The notes beneath the pieces were generated by a model that worked only from the letters and a program-made list of their open reading frames with translations, was not told the DNA's origin and did no database searches. From the NCBI GenBank assembly GCA_951213105.1, contig OX578137.1:54289236-54353235 (forward strand): DNA of 64,000 nt, given 5' to 3'. The position numbers and the translations under genes are program-made. Origin of the DNA: Amaurobius ferox (Eukaryota; Arthropoda; Arachnida; Araneae; Amaurobiidae). Of the stretch, positions 13,661 to 23,865 are shown piece by piece (position 1 is the first letter of the stretch; each line of letters starts with the position of its first letter).

Positions 13661-13680
13661 ATAGTCCACCGTTCCCCTTT
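13661..13680 (-). other. Polypurine tract
   Basis: On the minus strand the 20 bases before the 3' LTR read AAAGGGGAACGGTGGACTAT, purine-rich and directly adjacent to the LTR, as expected for the plus-strand primer of reverse transcription. Confidence 0.7.
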
Positions 13681-14046
13681 AAAAAAATAACGATCGACGA
13701 AGCCATTCGTTGATAAATGTTCTCTCTCTCTCGACCATCGCTCACCACCATCCCCTTACCTGTACACAATTAATCTTCATCTGTCACTCTTCATTTCCAG
13801 TCTGGGGAAGAACCTCTTTCTATTCGTCTTTCCTCCTGGTCCCGCAAAGGGAGGTCCGTATTCTGCTGAACCGATGACGGGTGACTGCTTCTTTGTGTCC
13901 ACCCTTTCTCCACCTTTTACCCGGGGTGAGGAGCGCAAGATTCTACTAAAAAGAGTGATATAAATATATATACAGGTTTTATATACAATGAATTGGACAG
14001 TTTTGATTATGGTGAGAGTTTATATTGTCTTTTCATCGTGATTTCA
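13681..14046 (-). other. Untranslated region between env-like frame and polypurine tract
   Basis: Non-coding, strongly purine-rich on the element's coding strand (CT-rich on plus, e.g. 13720-13960). No frame is supported. Confidence 0.6.
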
Positions 14047-14682
14047 TCACATTCTCCGGCAACATCCGGAAATCACAGTCGAAACTACGAAGATGAGGAT
14101 GAATAGTCCGGTGATTAATGAAGCACTGATTTTGGCTAGCACCGTCCATCCGACAGTCCCAGCGAATTCTTGGAAGTTCCACCATCCCTTCGCTTCTTTT
14201 AACGCTGTATTCTGGTATCCTGATCCCGAATAGTTTTGAGGAGCCAAGTCAATTGCTCCTTCATCAAGGCAAAACTTTATAACTTTGCATGAGGACACCG
14301 TTCGTGCTTGCAAACAGATTTTATCTTGAATGCACCTCTTTTCACTATGGAAGTGTACTGTCATTACTTGTGCTTTTGTGTCTAACGTAATTGCGCGGGT
14401 TGACACTTTAATCACTTCGAAGTGCACCGTTACGCGCCCCGGCCGACAGGTTGAGTAGGCTTTGAACTGTAGTCTAGCCAGGGGGCACAGGCGTAACATC
14501 ACAGACACTGCCTCATCTAGAACTATGGAGCATACCGTCACTATTTCAGAATACATCCGATAGTTCTGAAAATTGAGAGCTACTACCACCGGGCTGGTGC
14601 GTAGTAATGATGAACACCGTTGTCTTTGAACAGGCGTAGCCTCTAGCTCCCTCGTGACAGGTATTTGATAGCATCCAAGCAC
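14047..14682 (-). CDS. Env-like third ORF of the gypsy element (start uncertain)
   Basis: The frame of about 211 codons is open from just after a TGA near 14700. The first possible codon at 14682 is GTG, so the true start or splice junction is unknown. The product is rich in cysteine in its central part and has one strongly hydrophobic segment near residues 180-206 (LITGLFILIFVVSTVI), followed by a short basic Cys-rich tail. That layout suits the membrane-anchored C-terminal part of an envelope glycoprotein. No signal peptide or furin-type site is visible, so it is a partial or spliced gene. Upstream on the coding strand a strong donor-like GGGTGAGT is at about 14725, and an acceptor-like TGTGCACAG near 14795. 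The family (errantiviral, phleboviral-like or other) cannot be decided by eye. Confidence 0.5.
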   Translation of the reverse strand: MLGCYQIPVTRELEATPVQRQRCSSLLRTSPVVVALNFQNYRMYSEIVTVCSIVLDEAVSVMLRLCPLARLQFKAYSTCRPGRVTVHFEVIKVSTRAITLDTKAQVMTVHFHSEKRCIQDKICLQARTVSSCKVIKFCLDEGAIDLAPQNYSGSGYQNTALKEAKGWWNFQEFAGTVGWTVLAKISASLITGLFILIFVVSTVISGCCRRM

Positions 14683-14699
14683 TTCTTCCTCCCGTGATC

Positions 14700-17033
14700 A
14701 TGAAAATCGTAACTGATTGCACTCACCCCTTCCTCGGGCGCCGCAGTATAGAGTCTGATCATTGTTGTTCAACACCATGATCATTGATCCTGTGCACATT
14801 TATAAGCAAAATAGTCAAGAGTCATTTCAGTACTTATATAATTTAACATATGAACAAAGATAAGGATTATGACCACATAACGGGTCTGATCCTTTGTTAT
14901 ACACACTTAAAGTAAGAAATCTCATCCATTTACCATTCAACAATAACTCTTTTTTTTTTCTTTTCTGACCCGGTATTCCCCATTTTAATTTTTTAAAATT
15001 TAGGATTACTTATACCTAGGAGCATTCAGTAGCATACTCCTAAATTCGTGGACGGATCTCTCTCTCTATCTCTCTGATTATTACATTATATTACACAATT
15101 CCATTTGATAAAATCATAAAATCACACATAAAACTTTACATATACATAATTAACATCATAACCTCACACACGTATCTTTACATATACATAATTATATTTT
15201 CTCTACTCCTAATTCAGTATTCTTTAACTTAAATCTATACAATTCACATTTCAATATTTTTAACTTAAATCTATCCCATTCACATTTCAATATTCTTAAC
15301 TTAAATCTATCCAATTCACATTTCAATATTCTTAACTTAGATCTATCCAATTCACATTTCAATATTCTTAACTTACATCTATCCAATTCATATTTGACAA
15401 AAACATACTTGAAATTACCATCATATATATATATATATATATATTTTTATATAGTTCATACTTATTATTAACAATCTAATACTTGTCCTTACAAAGTCAA
15501 ATTATCTATGCTCATTAACTTTACATATACGTATTTACATATACTCATACGTATTCGCATATATTCACGTACATTCTTCACTTTCTTATTTCATATTCTT
15601 ACGCTAGCTACTACTCAGTCTTAACAGTCTTATGCTTCGTTACAATCAATGTTTAATTGTATCAACAATTATCTATATATATGTTTATATAACTAAATAT
15701 AAACGTATATAATTCACTCTCCTCTTTCCTAATCTTAAATTAAACTTCTATAACTCGCGTTATCAATTTAAATATTAATTTAATGTTCCTTAAGTTACAT
15801 AAGGCAAACCTTTAATATTAATTCTTAGCTCATAATAATTTTCCGATTTGCCTTACCTACAATTACTATTTACACATTCCAGTAATCATTTATTTACACT
15901 CCTCTCAATGCTTGGCCACCATTCATTACTAATATTCAGATTCTAAGCCAAGAATTTCTCGTTTATTAACATTTAGGTATCCCAGTACTAACAGAAATGT
16001 TTTTACTGATATACTCAGTGACCTATAGTCGTAACCCAGCCATCATTTTAATATTAACATTTTGACTAGTTGGTATTAATCTTGATCATTCATTTCAACT
16101 TAAACTTACACTCAAATATTGTTAGTGCTCATCATGAATTATATTTATAGCTCCCTTATCATTTATCTCTTTCATAATTTTAACAAACATGACCCCACAT
16201 TTTCTCAGGGTCACCACTCAAATACCTCAAAAAAAAAAATTGGTAGATTCTTGTTAATCTCCATTATTATGTTAATTAGCCACGATTTTCTCCCGTTACA
16301 GTTTCCGTTACTCGCTCGTTCCTCTCTGTTCATTGCGTTGTGTTATATAAAAAAAAAACATTTCAACAATTTTAAGATTACAATTTGTCAACCTTAATCA
16401 ATTGTTTTCCCATCCCTTTTCCTTTTTATTTAACCATTCATTAGCCAGCATTAACATTTGGTCATGTCATCTCTTAATTACACTTTTCACTCATCATCAC
16501 GTACTTTATATTACCTTAAAAATCTTGTCTTCCTATTACTACTCTTCATACTCTTAATACCTTCTAAACTCAATCCCTTCCAATTTGCATTCCTATAACC
16601 ATCTTCTCTTCCTCTCGCTTAATACCCATAAGCTAAATATTTTCTAAGATCCAATACCTTCTATTCCGGTTCTCACTAACCTTCATTCGTAACCCTGCAC
16701 TCTTTGACTCCAAAATATCCCTTTTATTTACTCGTTAACCATCTAAATTCTCCGTCCCGAATCATTCGATACCAACATAAATAACTGAAATCCCACATTC
16801 ACCCTTCTTACGTCTGTTCATATAACACTTTACTTAAAAAAAAAATAATAATAATACCTCTTCCTATATCGCCGTGAACTACCCCTTATGTTTCGTTCTT
16901 CATAAGTTTTCCTTTCCTTTTATGCTAAACGACACGTTTCCAAAATTCCCATTCATCCCTTTTCTTTATCACCATTCTCACTTCTCCTTTTACTATACTC
17001 GTACGCTTGTACTACCGCTAACCTCTTTGGCCT
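14700..17033 (-). other. 2.3-kb AT-rich interval between pol and env-like frame
   Basis: On the element's coding strand I see no frame of useful length. The interval has poly-A/T runs, an (AT)n tract at 15423-15446, a 36-bp minisatellite (15226-15395) and a purine bias on the coding strand. Either an env surface region has decayed here, or the interval is acquired non-coding DNA. Two plus-strand frames (16119-16397, 16874-17191) have no recognisable content. Confidence 0.6.
15226..15395. repeat. 36-bp minisatellite, ~4.7 copies
   Basis: Unit AACTTAAATCTATCCAATTC followed by ACATTTCAATATTCTT, with single-base differences among copies. It lies inside the gypsy element. On the minus strand it gives a Lys/Leu/Cys-rich repeating peptide that I consider accidental. 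Confidence 0.9.
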
Positions 17034-20000
17034 TTAAACATACGTTTCCCACCTCTCTTGGGGCTGGTGTAAGACGGAAGGTTCCGGAGCTTTTCCGTTA
17101 TAACTCAGCGCGTTCACGAATGATTGTGCCAATTTATCTGCCAGTTTGTCTAGAAACCCTTTCTCCGAGTCGTCATTCAAGTCCGGTTTGACCAAATCCA
17201 TCATCTTACGATACACCCATGTGTCATTTTCGTCTTCCTGAATTTCACTTACTTTCGGAACTGAGGGCGCTTCGGGTACCTGCACGGAAATCCCTAAAAC
17301 TCTCTGTGGGGGGGCGGGTCGTAAATTAGCCGCTGGTCCCCCGCTTGTTATGGCATCGCCCCGTTTCCCAGTAGGTTGTTGCGTTCGGGACGCTCCAGTT
17401 GACGTACTGGGTATATTTCGTGAAGTGACAGGAGGCACTATGACTTGATCCCCACTCGGTTCAATTCTTGCGTCAGGTAAGTATACCGGAAAGTCATAAA
17501 ATACCGTTTCTTCGTCGGATTCGACAGACTCTGGGGGAGGAGGGTAAGATTTGGGGAGTTCATTGTCCCCGCTTACTTCTACGTTGGGTGCAATCGCCTC
17601 CTTTTCAATGGGTCTATATTCCAAATATGGCTTCCTATCCAAAGCAAGCGTTAAACGATCGATGTGCACTCTTTGTGTATCTCGCGGCCTTGCTATATTT
17701 TGGATTTCGAAGTTGACCTCGGAAAGTTGTTTAATGACTCTATAGGGTCCTACCGAAAATTTTGCTAATTTCCGCGACCGCCCTTTCCTAACAGTGGGTG
17801 TGTACAAATACACTCTTGACCCGACTTGGATATTTTTATTAACGGCTCGATCAGCCCGGTATTTCTCTTGTAATTCACATGCTTTTAAATTATTTTCGCG
17901 CACTACCCGATATGCATGGTGTAATCTATTACATAAAGCTTGAACATGGTCGTCATATGGGAAGTATGAGTATTTTGGTTCGGTTTGAATTATATCATGC
18001 GGTAACCGCGGATCTCTTCCATAAATTAGGAAATACGGCGTATCTCCCGTGGCTGTGTGGGTGGCACTTCGGTAAGCTATCAGAACGTGTGGTAGAAAGA
18101 CGTCCCAACTGTCTTGACTATCGTCTACTAATTTTGCTAGTGCATCTTCGAGGGTTCTGTGAAAGCGTTCTACTTTTGCATTCCCAGCTGGATGAAAACT
18201 TGTAGTTTTAAGATGTTGAATCCCAAATTTTGATAGCATTCCCTCAAAATCGCGAGATAACAGATTCGCGCCACGATCGCTCAGCACCTTATTTGGAAAT
18301 CCGTGGACCGAAAATACATGTGTCATTAGCATATTTATAAGTGTTTCTGATTTTGTGTCGACAAGAGGTATTGCTTCTGCATATCTGGTGAAATGGTCGA
18401 CCACTGTTAAAATATATTTATTACCCCTTTCCGTTCTTGGTAGAGGGCCCACGATATCGACACCAATAGTTTCAAATGGGACTTCGCATAGTGGTACACG
18501 TCCCAATTTTGCCTTGGCCCGAGGTTTAAAACCGCTTCTCCGTAAACATTCGTGACACGTCTGAACAAAGTTTTTACTGTCTGCATACATATTAGGCCAG
18601 AAATAACCCCTTCTCACTTTATCATAGGTTTTCTCAAACCTTAGGTGTCCGCCTGAGATTCCTGCATGGCATTTTTCTAGAACTTCTGCTCTCCTATTCT
18701 CTGGAACCACCACTTGTTCCAAGTAATCTCCCCTAGTACCATTGTTTTTAGGTCTTGAGTAATGTTTTAGAATTCCGAACTCATCTACATAATAAGAGTC
18801 GTCTGACTTTCGCAATCGGGAAATTCCGTTTTTTAGCTCTTCTATGATCGGTTTTAACCTAGGGTCATTCTCTTGATCTGTTTTTAAATCGGCCACTACT
18901 TTGTCAGTCACCTCCAGTGAATTAACATCCCGAGAAAGAAAATCTGGGACAAAATTTTGGCTTCCCTTTACATACTGGATTTCAAAGTCAAATTCTGCTA
19001 AGCTGCATGACCATCTTGCTAATCTTGAATTCGGATTTTTGATATTGAGAATATAAGTAAGGGGTCTGTGGTCACTGGTAATCACAAATCTCTTCCCATA
19101 GAGATATACCCGGAAATAGTTCACTCCCTCTACGATGGCTAATAATTCTTTCTCTATGGTGGAGTATCCCAACTCATTACTTTTCAATTTACGGGACATG
19201 AACATTATGGGGAGTAAGGTACCGTCTGCGCCTTCTTGATGGATAGCCGCCGAAATACATGAATTCGAGGCATCGCAACCTAAGAAAAAGGTCTTTTCCG
19301 GATCCGGGAAATTTAATCTGGGCATCTCTAATAGCGCTGCTTTCAGAGTATCAAAAGCCTTTTGTTCTGCCGTCCCCCATTTAAATCTTATCCCTGTTTT
19401 AGTCAAATCGGTCAGAGGTTTAGTCAATTCCGCGTAATCCTTAATATGTCTCCTGTAAAACCCACACATCCCCAGATATCGTCTGACTGCCTTTACGTTT
19501 TTAGGAATTACAAAATCCTGGACTGCGTACACATTTCGTGGGTCAGGTGAAACGCCGTCCGCGCTAATTGTGTGTCCCAGATAGGATAATGATTTGCTCA
19601 TGAATACACACTTACTCGGAGCAAACTTTATATTATGACTCCTAAATCTTTCAAGTACAATTTTAATTTTTTCGAGATGTTCGTCTGCGTTATTTGAAGC
19701 AATTAGGACATCGTCAATAAAACAGAAAATCTTTTGCTCCCTCAACCCACATAGAATAGCATCTGCAATTCGTTGGAAACATCCCGGAGCTGCCTTGAGG
19801 CCAAATGGGATGGTGTTATATTCAAATAGTCCGTCCTCGCAAATGAACGCAGTCCTTTCACGGTGATCTTCTCTGACCTTTACCTGGTGGTATGATGCCC
19901 GAAGGTCAAGCGTGCTAAATAGTTGGCAACCTGCTAATTCACTAAATATATCCTCGACCCGTGGTGTCTGATAATTATCCATGATACAGCGTTCGTTTAG

Positions 20001-21125
20001 CCTTCGGTAGTCAACTACTAAACGACTATCGCCGGATTTCTTTTTCACGAAATGGCAGGGGCTACTGAATGCAGATTTTGACGGACTGATAACACCCGCC
20101 TGCATTAGATCTTGAATTTGTTTGGATAACTCTTTTCTTAATGCTAAGGGGGTTCGATACGGCCTGCTTTTAATTGGGGTGGTATCTGCCATATTAATTT
20201 CGAATGGAATCAGTTCACAATAGCCAATGTCTGATAAATTTCGCGCAAACGCAGTTCTAAATTCCTTAAGGACCTTCCACAATTTTTGTCTGTATTCCGG
20301 TTCAACCCCGGTCAAGTTAAAGTCGGTTTCCATTAAAGGGCCCTGATCTGACTGATCGCTTTTAATATAATCTTCGGGAACTAAATCATATGGTACGATA
20401 TTTGCTACTACCATCCCTTTATTTAGAATCATTGATTCATTCGTCCGGTTTTGAATTTCTACCTGCAACGATCCGGTCTTATTTACAATGGTAGGTTTTG
20501 ATGTGACCTCAATTTTATCTCTTTTATGTGTTCCTTTCGAGGGGAGGGCATTTATCATAACTTTCCCTTTTACTTCAACTTTTGGCGACGAGCTGCGAAC
20601 CGACACTAGCTTCCTCTCTCTTCCCGCTAAATGTACCTTCTGACACAATCGCCCCCTTTTCCCCCCTTCTGCCATACCAGGAGTTGACCGCGAGAAAGCG
20701 CCTATTGTGTGGCCACGAGGGGATGAGAAGTCAATGTTTACTTTTTCTCCCGTCTGTGTGTTGACCAACTGATCCTCCTTCAAGTCAATCACAAATCCTG
20801 CTCTTTTGAGGTAATCTACCCCTATTATGCCGTCGTAGACGGCGCTCAATTTATTTGTGGTGATTACAATGGGGTGCGATATGATGCCTGTTCCCACTTG
20901 TAGAGGCATTACATAAAACCCATCTTGTGGGACCTCCCCTCCATTCACCGCTGTCAGTCTGATTCCAAATCTTCGCATGGGGTAACTCGTTTTAATGCGA
21001 GCAAAGGCTTCCTTATCCAGTAGCGTTAGAACTGCTCCCGTGTCTAAGAGTAGCCGAAACTGGACTCCGGAAATCTTTGCAGAAATGATAGGGAGACTAA
21101 AATCCTCGTGCCCTTTCTCCGTCAT
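17034..21125 (-). CDS. pol: Pol polyprotein, Ty3/gypsy (protease, RT, RNase H, integrase)
   Basis: 1363 residues, uninterrupted. An aspartic protease with DTG at 28-30 comes first. The reverse transcriptase spans about 300-530, with catalytic Asp in LDL (407) and FIDD at 469-472, a variant of the usual YxDD with Phe first and Ile second. RNase H has CDAS (Asp618) and SDHRPL (685-689). The integrase has H820/H827/C857/C860 as HHCC zinc finger, then Asp890, Asp950 and Glu986 as the DDE triad, and a GPY motif at 1126-1128. The ~200-residue C-terminal tail is Pro/Asp/Glu-rich with no known domain. The start ATG overlaps the gag stop in TAATG, in the -1 frame relative to gag. The pol frame stays open upstream of this ATG for at least 15 codons, so either reinitiation or frameshifting could express it. 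It copies and integrates the element. Confidence 0.96.
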   Translation of the reverse strand: MTEKGHEDFSLPIISAKISGVQFRLLLDTGAVLTLLDKEAFARIKTSYPMRRFGIRLTAVNGGEVPQDGFYVMPLQVGTGIISHPIVITTNKLSAVYDGIIGVDYLKRAGFVIDLKEDQLVNTQTGEKVNIDFSSPRGHTIGAFSRSTPGMAEGGKRGRLCQKVHLAGRERKLVSVRSSSPKVEVKGKVMINALPSKGTHKRDKIEVTSKPTIVNKTGSLQVEIQNRTNESMILNKGMVVANIVPYDLVPEDYIKSDQSDQGPLMETDFNLTGVEPEYRQKLWKVLKEFRTAFARNLSDIGYCELIPFEINMADTTPIKSRPYRTPLALRKELSKQIQDLMQAGVISPSKSAFSSPCHFVKKKSGDSRLVVDYRRLNERCIMDNYQTPRVEDIFSELAGCQLFSTLDLRASYHQVKVREDHRERTAFICEDGLFEYNTIPFGLKAAPGCFQRIADAILCGLREQKIFCFIDDVLIASNNADEHLEKIKIVLERFRSHNIKFAPSKCVFMSKSLSYLGHTISADGVSPDPRNVYAVQDFVIPKNVKAVRRYLGMCGFYRRHIKDYAELTKPLTDLTKTGIRFKWGTAEQKAFDTLKAALLEMPRLNFPDPEKTFFLGCDASNSCISAAIHQEGADGTLLPIMFMSRKLKSNELGYSTIEKELLAIVEGVNYFRVYLYGKRFVITSDHRPLTYILNIKNPNSRLARWSCSLAEFDFEIQYVKGSQNFVPDFLSRDVNSLEVTDKVVADLKTDQENDPRLKPIIEELKNGISRLRKSDDSYYVDEFGILKHYSRPKNNGTRGDYLEQVVVPENRRAEVLEKCHAGISGGHLRFEKTYDKVRRGYFWPNMYADSKNFVQTCHECLRRSGFKPRAKAKLGRVPLCEVPFETIGVDIVGPLPRTERGNKYILTVVDHFTRYAEAIPLVDTKSETLINMLMTHVFSVHGFPNKVLSDRGANLLSRDFEGMLSKFGIQHLKTTSFHPAGNAKVERFHRTLEDALAKLVDDSQDSWDVFLPHVLIAYRSATHTATGDTPYFLIYGRDPRLPHDIIQTEPKYSYFPYDDHVQALCNRLHHAYRVVRENNLKACELQEKYRADRAVNKNIQVGSRVYLYTPTVRKGRSRKLAKFSVGPYRVIKQLSEVNFEIQNIARPRDTQRVHIDRLTLALDRKPYLEYRPIEKEAIAPNVEVSGDNELPKSYPPPPESVESDEETVFYDFPVYLPDARIEPSGDQVIVPPVTSRNIPSTSTGASRTQQPTGKRGDAITSGGPAANLRPAPPQRVLGISVQVPEAPSVPKVSEIQEDENDTWVYRKMMDLVKPDLNDDSEKGFLDKLADKLAQSFVNALSYNGKAPEPSVLHQPQERWETYV

Positions 21126-22186
21126 TATCTTTGATATGCGGGCGCCCTGTTGTCCCCCCTTATTCCAGGACGCCCTTGCATGTTTAACGTTTCACTCCTG
21201 GGATTGTACTGGTAACGGTCCCTTTGGGAACCCCTCTGCGCCCCATTATTTCGAAAACCCCTCTCTTGTCCACCCCTATTCTGATCGTAACGTGGAGCTG
21301 TCGTTCTTGCTGCCCCTAGGGGCGGTCTGGCTGTGCAATTGCGCATCAGATGTCCGACTTTTGCACAGACAAAACACCTTCGGTCTTCTACTCGCCCCCC
21401 TAAATTTCGTCCCTGGGGCCTATTGGTTTGATTCCGGATTTCTCTATCCTGGGTTCGACGACTAACCTCTAAATCATTAATTTTTTTCTGAAGGTTGTTT
21501 ATCAGCGCTTCGTTTGCTTGTTCTTTCGCTAGTAACACTTCGAGTAAGCCCTCGCTATCTGTTTCTGTCGCATTTATGAGGGACCCCCTGCTACATATCC
21601 TTTCGTTTGCCTCCTCGAGGATTGCGACCTCAATTGCCTTATCCAGTGTCGTGGGATTTTGAGATAGCACAGCCCTCTGCAATTTCACATTTAAGCCGGA
21701 CAAAAATTGGGACAGTCTAGTTTTGTCCGCAATACTCTCCACTTCTGGGATCTCAAAATTTGCCCCCTGTAAATAATCAAACGCAAGATTTTTCACGCGT
21801 CCTGCATACTGTTTGACGGACTCCCCCGGCTTTTGTTTACATGATGTAAACTGCTGCAGTTTGACTGCAAGAGGGAGCTGTTTTTCAAAATATTCCAAGA
21901 AATATTTTTTGAATGTTTCGAACGCTCGTACCTGCCTTACATCGTGATGATTTGACAAAAATTCAGATGCACCCCCCTTAATCTTTGTTTTTGCTATTAG
22001 CAATTTTTCGGCATCAGTCCAACCCGCTAATTGCGCCACCTCCTCAATTGATTCGATAAACTGGGCAGGTGTTAAAAATTCTTCACTTCCCGTAAATGAA
22101 GGAATTAATCCCAAAAATCCCGCTATTGTGTTTGTTACCGGGGCACGGCCGACCCCTGTGCTCCTGTCTCCACTCTCCCCCTGCAT
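21125..22186 (-). CDS. gag: Gag polyprotein, Ty3/gypsy
   Basis: 353 residues. The central region (about 60-200) has the helical, hydrophobic pattern of a retrotransposon capsid, including the stretch around FKKYFLEYF and the KQKPGESVKQYAGRV motif typical of the Gag capsid family. A coiled-coil-like segment follows near 212-245. A CCHC zinc knuckle (C-X2-C-X4-H-X4-C) is at 271-284, inside an Arg/Gly/Gln-rich nucleocapsid tail. It packages element RNA into particles. It is the first gene after the primer binding site, with about 610 bp of leader. Its stop overlaps the pol start (TAATG). A G6 run lies about 35-40 bases before the stop and is a possible, non-canonical slip site. Confidence 0.92.
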   Translation of the reverse strand: MQGESGDRSTGVGRAPVTNTIAGFLGLIPSFTGSEEFLTPAQFIESIEEVAQLAGWTDAEKLLIAKTKIKGGASEFLSNHHDVRQVRAFETFKKYFLEYFEKQLPLAVKLQQFTSCKQKPGESVKQYAGRVKNLAFDYLQGANFEIPEVESIADKTRLSQFLSGLNVKLQRAVLSQNPTTLDKAIEVAILEEANERICSRGSLINATETDSEGLLEVLLAKEQANEALINNLQKKINDLEVSRRTQDREIRNQTNRPQGRNLGGRVEDRRCFVCAKVGHLMRNCTARPPLGAARTTAPRYDQNRGGQERGFRNNGAQRGSQRDRYQYNPRSETLNMQGRPGIRGDNRAPAYQR

Positions 22187-22798
22187 TCTTAATGTCTACA
22201 CACAAGTGTCATATACAAAATCACAAATAAACAATCATAAATTTCAATAACAGATAAATTATGAATAATAGACAATTGTTTACCCCTTACCCAAATTAAA
22301 TTTCACACTTAAATTTCAATAACAGATAAATTATAAATAATAAACAATTGTTTATCCCTTTACCCACTCTAAATTTCACACTTCTATCATCCTAATCCAC
22401 ATTATCATCTCATAACCCCTTAATTCATCAGATCATCCCCCTATTTTTTGTAATCCAAGGTAAAATCTCCTTTCTCATGTTCCTTCTTAATACCCCTATC
22501 AATCACTTAATTTTCCTATCTTTCCTTTCCATCCTTACTCCCTCATTTTTACCCCGAAAACCTGGTACAGTAAATACATACAATCTACATAAATCGCACA
22601 TTACCATAAAATAATAAAATTACACAATATACATATAATAAATAAACATCCGTTGCATGCAATTATATATCAATAGCTATTCATTTGATTTCAACCCTTT
22701 TTCCCCTGCTTATTTTAACCTCAGTCTTTCCGTTTCCTAACCTAAAATTTCCTTTCCATTCTCATTTACAATTTCTCCCAGGTTTGAATTAAAAAAAT
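22187..22798 (-). other. Leader (5' UTR) of the gypsy element
   Basis: Non-coding leader between primer binding site and gag. It contains a direct repeat of about 70 bp: the string AATTTCAATAACAGATAAATTAT occurs near 22230 and again near 22310, each followed by ACAATTGTTTA. Confidence 0.7.
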
Positions 22799-22816
22799 AT
22801 CCTGGTCGCGGCACCA
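22799..22816 (-). other. Primer binding site, fits tRNA-His
   Basis: On the minus strand the sequence after the 5' LTR and one spacer base is TGGTGCCGCGACCAGGAT. Its complement ends CGCGGCACCA and matches the 3' end of insect/arthropod tRNA-His as I recall it (ATCCTGGTCACGGCA plus CCA) except for one base. The tRNA identity is from memory and could be confirmed against the host tRNA set. Confidence 0.7.
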
Positions 22817-22817
22817 G

Positions 22818-23861
22818 TGTTACGCCGCTGCCCTCCACTCTATAGGCTAACATACTGCCACAGTCCCTATACCTACTTGGAGGACACCTCAATCGGCGAA
22901 GTAAAGGTTTCGCGGATTGGCGGCTCTTTTCTGATTTACAATGACATGGCGTAAAGCGTGAATGGTTAAATAAAGAGAAATAATATAAATAAAATGTATA
23001 TTTATTCCTACACTTTGTACATGTTCGTTTGTACATATACGTTTTCTTTAGACAGAGATCGGGCCTTTCCCTTCACTAGGAAAGAGGATGGCGGGGTAGA
23101 GATAGAGAGAGAGAAAAAGACGTGATTTAAATACATCGCGTCACGAAACTTAGCCCCTAATTATTCCTAACAAACTAGTGCGTTTTAAAACCCATTATGG
23201 ATGAGAATTCTTACCTTCACTAAGGCGGGGTCTCTGCTCTTGGCTGCACCTGGGGCGTCACTTGTCGGCAGGGGCTCCGGGGACTCTGCACAGATTCACA
23301 TCTAACTTTCTACTCTGCACACCACAAGTATGTGAGTCTAGTCTACGTATGATAAGTCTGATGATGATACTGATATCCTCTCGGGCCAATATATATAGTA
23401 CCCGACTTGTTGTTTACGCTTTCCCGTTCCCACGACCTCTAGAACCCTTGACCATCTGGCGGGTCCGTCAGCTGCTGGCGATCTCAAATGGTCGTGGGAG
23501 ATTTCGCTCCCTCAGGCCATTAAAGTATTCCCCTTATTGTGCATTCACACTGACCCCTTTTCGGACAGATTTCTAAGCCCTATTCTATTAAAGTTGCGCA
23601 AGGCATATTTATAGGCAGTGGAATCAATTCCCTTTTCTTGCGTTATATTTTATAGCACTGGGACTCTTCCGTCCCGAAGCCGCCCCGCGTTAAGTGCTTT
23701 CTTACTGAAAGGGGTGTTTATATCAAAATATCGCACCTGGCCCTGCCTTAAGCAAAAACACATTCCACTATTTGCCATCTGCCTCTGCTGTTAGAATAAC
23801 AAGTCTTAGGTACGCGATATCTAGTTACGCGTTCAAGATTTTAATTTTGACCGCTGTAACA
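22818..23861 (-). repeat. 5' LTR of the gypsy element
   Basis: 1044 bp, by eye identical to 12617-13660. The corresponding TATA-like box is near 23389 and AATAAA near 23001 on the minus strand. Transcription of the element would start here and run toward lower coordinates. Confidence 0.95.
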
Positions 23862-23865
23862 GCAT
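23862..23865. repeat. Target site duplication of the gypsy element, right
   Basis: GCAT, matching 12613-12616. Confidence 0.8.

Larger units (their letters stand above)
12617..23861 (-). mobile_element. Ty3/gypsy LTR retrotransposon with env-like ORF, apparently complete
   Basis: The 11.2-kb element is on the minus strand in the order 5' LTR (22818-23861), primer binding site, gag, pol, a 2.3-kb AT-rich gap, an env-like frame, polypurine tract and 3' LTR (12617-13660). It is flanked by GCAT on both sides. Both LTRs are 1044 bp and I saw no difference on reading them through, so the insertion is recent. gag and pol have no stop or frameshift. The domain order protease-RT-RNase H-integrase defines Ty3/gypsy. 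An additional frame after pol with a C-terminal membrane segment makes it errantivirus-like in layout. Confidence 0.95.

Noticed and set aside
16119..17191. Plus-strand genes antisense to the gypsy element (also frames at 17468-21465)
   Set aside because: Those over pol and gag are shadows of the coding strand; those in the gap are low-complexity.
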